Source: Ornithinibacillus contaminans
GTDB lineage: Bacteria; Bacillota; Bacilli; Bacillales; Amphibacillaceae
Length of the DNA stretch: 64,000 bases
Direction of reading: 5' to 3'
Assembly: GCF_001038425.2 (NCBI RefSeq)
Contig: NZ_LDPV02000046.1
Location: 123,190 to 187,189 of the forward strand
Shown: piece by piece, positions 62,072 through 64,000 of the stretch
Position numbering within the stretch: position 1 is the first letter of the stretch
Layout: every line of letters begins with the position of its first letter
Notes under the pieces: generated by a model
What the model was told of the DNA's origin: nothing
Database searches by the model: none
What the model saw: only the letters and a program-made list of their open reading frames with translations
Translations under genes and position numbers: made by a program

Positions 62072-63595
62072 CTATTTCTTCTTAATGTCTTTTGGTTTTA
62101 AATAACCAGGGCGAAAGTATTCATTTTGCAATACTCTCCTAAAAATCTTATCTCCTGATGAAACATAGGTTGGAGTCATAGGGGATAGGTAAGGAACGCC
62201 GAATGATTTTATGGAAACAAGATAAAATAACCCTAAAGTAAAAATAGCGGTGATGCCGTAGAGTCCAAATAGACTGGCAGCAAGTAGTAAGATAAACCGG
62301 CAAAGCCGAATTGCAAAGTTCATATTGACATCCCCAATAGCAAAGGAGCACAGCCCGCCCAATGCCACGACAATTACAACGATAGGACTAACGATATTTG
62401 CTTGGACGGCAGCTTGTCCTAAAATAAGTGCTCCGACAATTCCAATTGTTGGTCCGATTGGATTCGGAACACGTAGACCAGCCTCACGGATGAGTTCAAA
62501 GGCAATTTCCATAATTAAAACTTCTATTGCAGCAGGTATTGGTACTTTTTCTCTAGTTGCCGCAATGGCAAGCAGTAAATCCGGTGGTACCATTTCAGCA
62601 TGAAAGGTGAGCACGGCAACATAGACTGACGAGGAGAACAAGGTGATAAACAAAGCTGCAATCCGAAGAAATCTAGTGAAATTCCCATAAGGAAACCTTA
62701 AGTAGTGATCCTCAGATGTATGATAAAAGGACCAAAATGTTGCTGGTAACACGAGCCCGTCTGGTGAATTATCCATTAATAATACAATGTAGCCATCTTC
62801 AATAAAGGAAGCGGCACGGTCTGGGCGTTCGGTATATAATATAGTTGGGAATATCGATCGTTTTCTTTCTTCAATCTGTTGCTCTAATAAGCTAAGATTT
62901 TGAATCGCATCAACGTCTAATGAATTTAATCTGTTTTTTAGATTGGATAATAGTTTTTCATTTACTAAGTCTTTTTCGTACAAGATAAAAAGGTCATTCT
63001 TGGATCGCTCTGAAACTATTAGCGACTCCACAACAAGATTTTCACTTTTTATCTTTTTTCGAATTAACGATATATTGGACGCGGCCCTCTCGTTAAATGC
63101 TTCCTTTGGTCCCTTCACGACGTTTTCGTTTTCTGCTTTTTCTACACTACGTCCATCAAATTTTGATGCGCCTAATAAATAGGCATGTTTTTCTCCCTCG
63201 ACAAATAGGGCGACATTTCCTTTGTTAATTTCGATAACAGTATCACCAATCACATCCTTGGTGGATAAAGATGGTGCTGTAATGATATCGTCGATTTTGA
63301 TGGAAGTATCTTGATTACGTAGAAGTGGACGGATAATATGATTTTCAATGACTAACGAATCTGTAATGGTATCAATGAACAAAATGGAGGCGTTTTTATT
63401 GATACCTGGAATATGCAGATTACGGATTTTAACATCTTGATTGTCAGGATACGAGTAGATGGTTTTAAATGTTTGCATCGTTCTATGTAAGTCTGGATAA
63501 ACTCTCTCTTGCTTCCGTTTAATAGCTTCCTCTGAAGATTGTTCTTCGAGCTTGGGATTAGTTTTAAAGGACATTTGTAATAATTTCTTTAACAT
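62072..63595 (-). CDS. Spore germination protein, GerA family
   Basis: The A subunit of the germinant receptor, 507 residues: a hydrophilic N-terminal part (about 1-300), then five membrane segments (about 305-465) and a short basic C-terminus. Conserved stretches include LLMDNSPDGLVLPATFWSF, HTSEDHYLRFPYGNFTRFLR and PNPIGPTIGIVGALILGQAAV. A GGAG lies about 12 bases before the ATG, a weak ribosome site. It is the first gene of the A-B-C-D operon. A forespore (sigma-G) promoter is expected but I could not identify it. Confidence 0.94.
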   Translation of the reverse strand: MLKKLLQMSFKTNPKLEEQSSEEAIKRKQERVYPDLHRTMQTFKTIYSYPDNQDVKIRNLHIPGINKNASILFIDTITDSLVIENHIIRPLLRNQDTSIKIDDIITAPSLSTKDVIGDTVIEINKGNVALFVEGEKHAYLLGASKFDGRSVEKAENENVVKGPKEAFNERAASNISLIRKKIKSENLVVESLIVSERSKNDLFILYEKDLVNEKLLSNLKNRLNSLDVDAIQNLSLLEQQIEERKRSIFPTILYTERPDRAASFIEDGYIVLLMDNSPDGLVLPATFWSFYHTSEDHYLRFPYGNFTRFLRIAALFITLFSSSVYVAVLTFHAEMVPPDLLLAIAATREKVPIPAAIEVLIMEIAFELIREAGLRVPNPIGPTIGIVGALILGQAAVQANIVSPIVVIVVALGGLCSFAIGDVNMNFAIRLCRFILLLAASLFGLYGITAIFTLGLFYLVSIKSFGVPYLSPMTPTYVSSGDKIFRRVLQNEYFRPGYLKPKDIKKK

Positions 63596-63675
63596 GAATA
63601 GCTACAACTCCAGCCTAAGGTTTTCTATTACGTTTCCACGTAGTAGGAATAAATATGTGAGGTTATGTGATAAAT

Positions 63676-64000
63676 AGAGGCTGGGACATAAGTAAAATGA
63701 GAAAGATACTAGGACGAACAATGCATTGATTCAGCGTAGGGAATATACGTAGACTCCTTCGGGAGGAAGGGCTTAGATGAGACCCCGCAGTGAGGGTGCT
63801 ACTTGAATAACCTTCTTCGTTCCCTTGCGCTGAGGAAGCATACTCCGAAGCGATACTAGCAGACACAGGCGCACTGCTTTTCAGCGCGAGGAGGCTCAGC
63901 AGCCCCCGCGGCAAGGTAGACACTGCGAGGTAGTTTCGAGCAGATGTCACCCCTGTGCTGGAAGTGAAAGCGAAGTATATTCCCGGAGCGGGTATCGTGC
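63676..64000 (+). repeat. Long intergenic repeat element (incomplete at window edge)
   Basis: The element starts GAGGCTGGGACATAAGTAAA and continues as a GC-rich region with hairpins, including CTCCTTCGGGAGGA, GAGACCCCGCAGTGAG, AGCCCCCGCGGCAAG and the closing TTCCCGGAGCGGG. It has no credible ORF. It is much richer in GC than its surroundings. Similar blocks are scattered between genes in many Bacillaceae; a short copy is at 27085 and a 3' fragment at 33731 in this window. The far end lies outside the window. Confidence 0.8.

Noticed and set aside
63663..63950. 95-residue minus-strand ORF at the right edge
   Set aside because: It lies entirely inside the GC-rich intergenic repeat and has no ribosome binding site or recognisable composition.

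Overview
The window reads as chromosomal DNA of a low-GC, endospore-forming member of the Bacillaceae. Supporting features are a tripartite germinant receptor operon, a YjcZ-type sporulation peptide, a qoxABCD menaquinol oxidase, a yuaF-floT operon with a sigma-W-like promoter, a LexA/DinR box of the Bacillus type, PyrR and TPP control elements, and a long 'GAGGCTGGGACATAAG' repeat of the kind common in the Oceanobacillus/Virgibacillus group. I cannot fix the genus from sequence alone. No rRNA, tRNA, CRISPR array or complete insertion sequence was seen.

Layout. (1) 1-10.9 kb: a molybdenum cofactor supercluster. A molybdopterin oxidoreductase of the FdhF/YdeP type (cut by the left edge) is followed by fdhD, moaA, a moeB/thiF-type gene, moeA, moaE, moaD, mobB, mobA, moaB, modA and modB, nearly all coupled; moaC lies convergent at the end. 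(2) 11-20 kb: an APH-like kinase, a large UPF0182 membrane protein, a quinone-type ring-cleaving dioxygenase behind a textbook promoter with an operator-like palindrome, several small (probably spore-related) proteins and the flotillin operon. (3) 21-25 kb: qoxABCD; QoxA carries an unusual His-rich tail. (4) 25-33.7 kb: yjcZ-like peptide, Zn protease, Hsp20, hydrolase, secreted subtilase, a DUF916/WxL-like surface pair, coaW and an SOS-controlled Y-family polymerase. (5) 33.8-46 kb: amidohydrolase, chemoreceptor, an ABC-F ribosome protection factor behind an attenuator leader, an RRNPP-type quorum-sensing regulator with a 46-residue pro-peptide gene directly behind it, a D,D-carboxypeptidase without signal peptide, Mn catalase and topoisomerase III. 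(6) 46-64 kb: uracil permease under a PyrR attenuator, SpoIID-like protein, NDH-2, VanW protein, YceI protein, a holin/amidase cassette, oligoendopeptidase F, a TPP riboswitch with thiT, an unassigned permease, a gerABC operon with a fourth small membrane gene, and a long intergenic repeat running off the right edge.

Most notable is the locus at 39,660-41,082: a 424-residue HTH-TPR regulator (close to NprR in length and layout) whose last codons carry the ribosome binding site of a 46-residue exported pro-peptide (signal peptide ending near VLA, C-terminal part containing EHPDPWTKK). This is the arrangement of a peptide quorum-sensing pair, and I do not recognise the peptide. Second is the ABC-F leader, which contains a perfect promoter, a tiny leader ORF and mutually exclusive pairings (37,668/37,758; 37,755/37,821; 37,818/37,836) ending in a terminator just before the gene.

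Several genes given here are small and easily missed: the pro-peptide (39,660-39,800), the YjcZ-like peptide (25,328-25,462), the germinant-receptor D-like protein (59,553-59,711), and small proteins at 17,755, 51,402 and 57,868. Start sites were moved where a Shine-Dalgarno sequence clearly favoured another codon.
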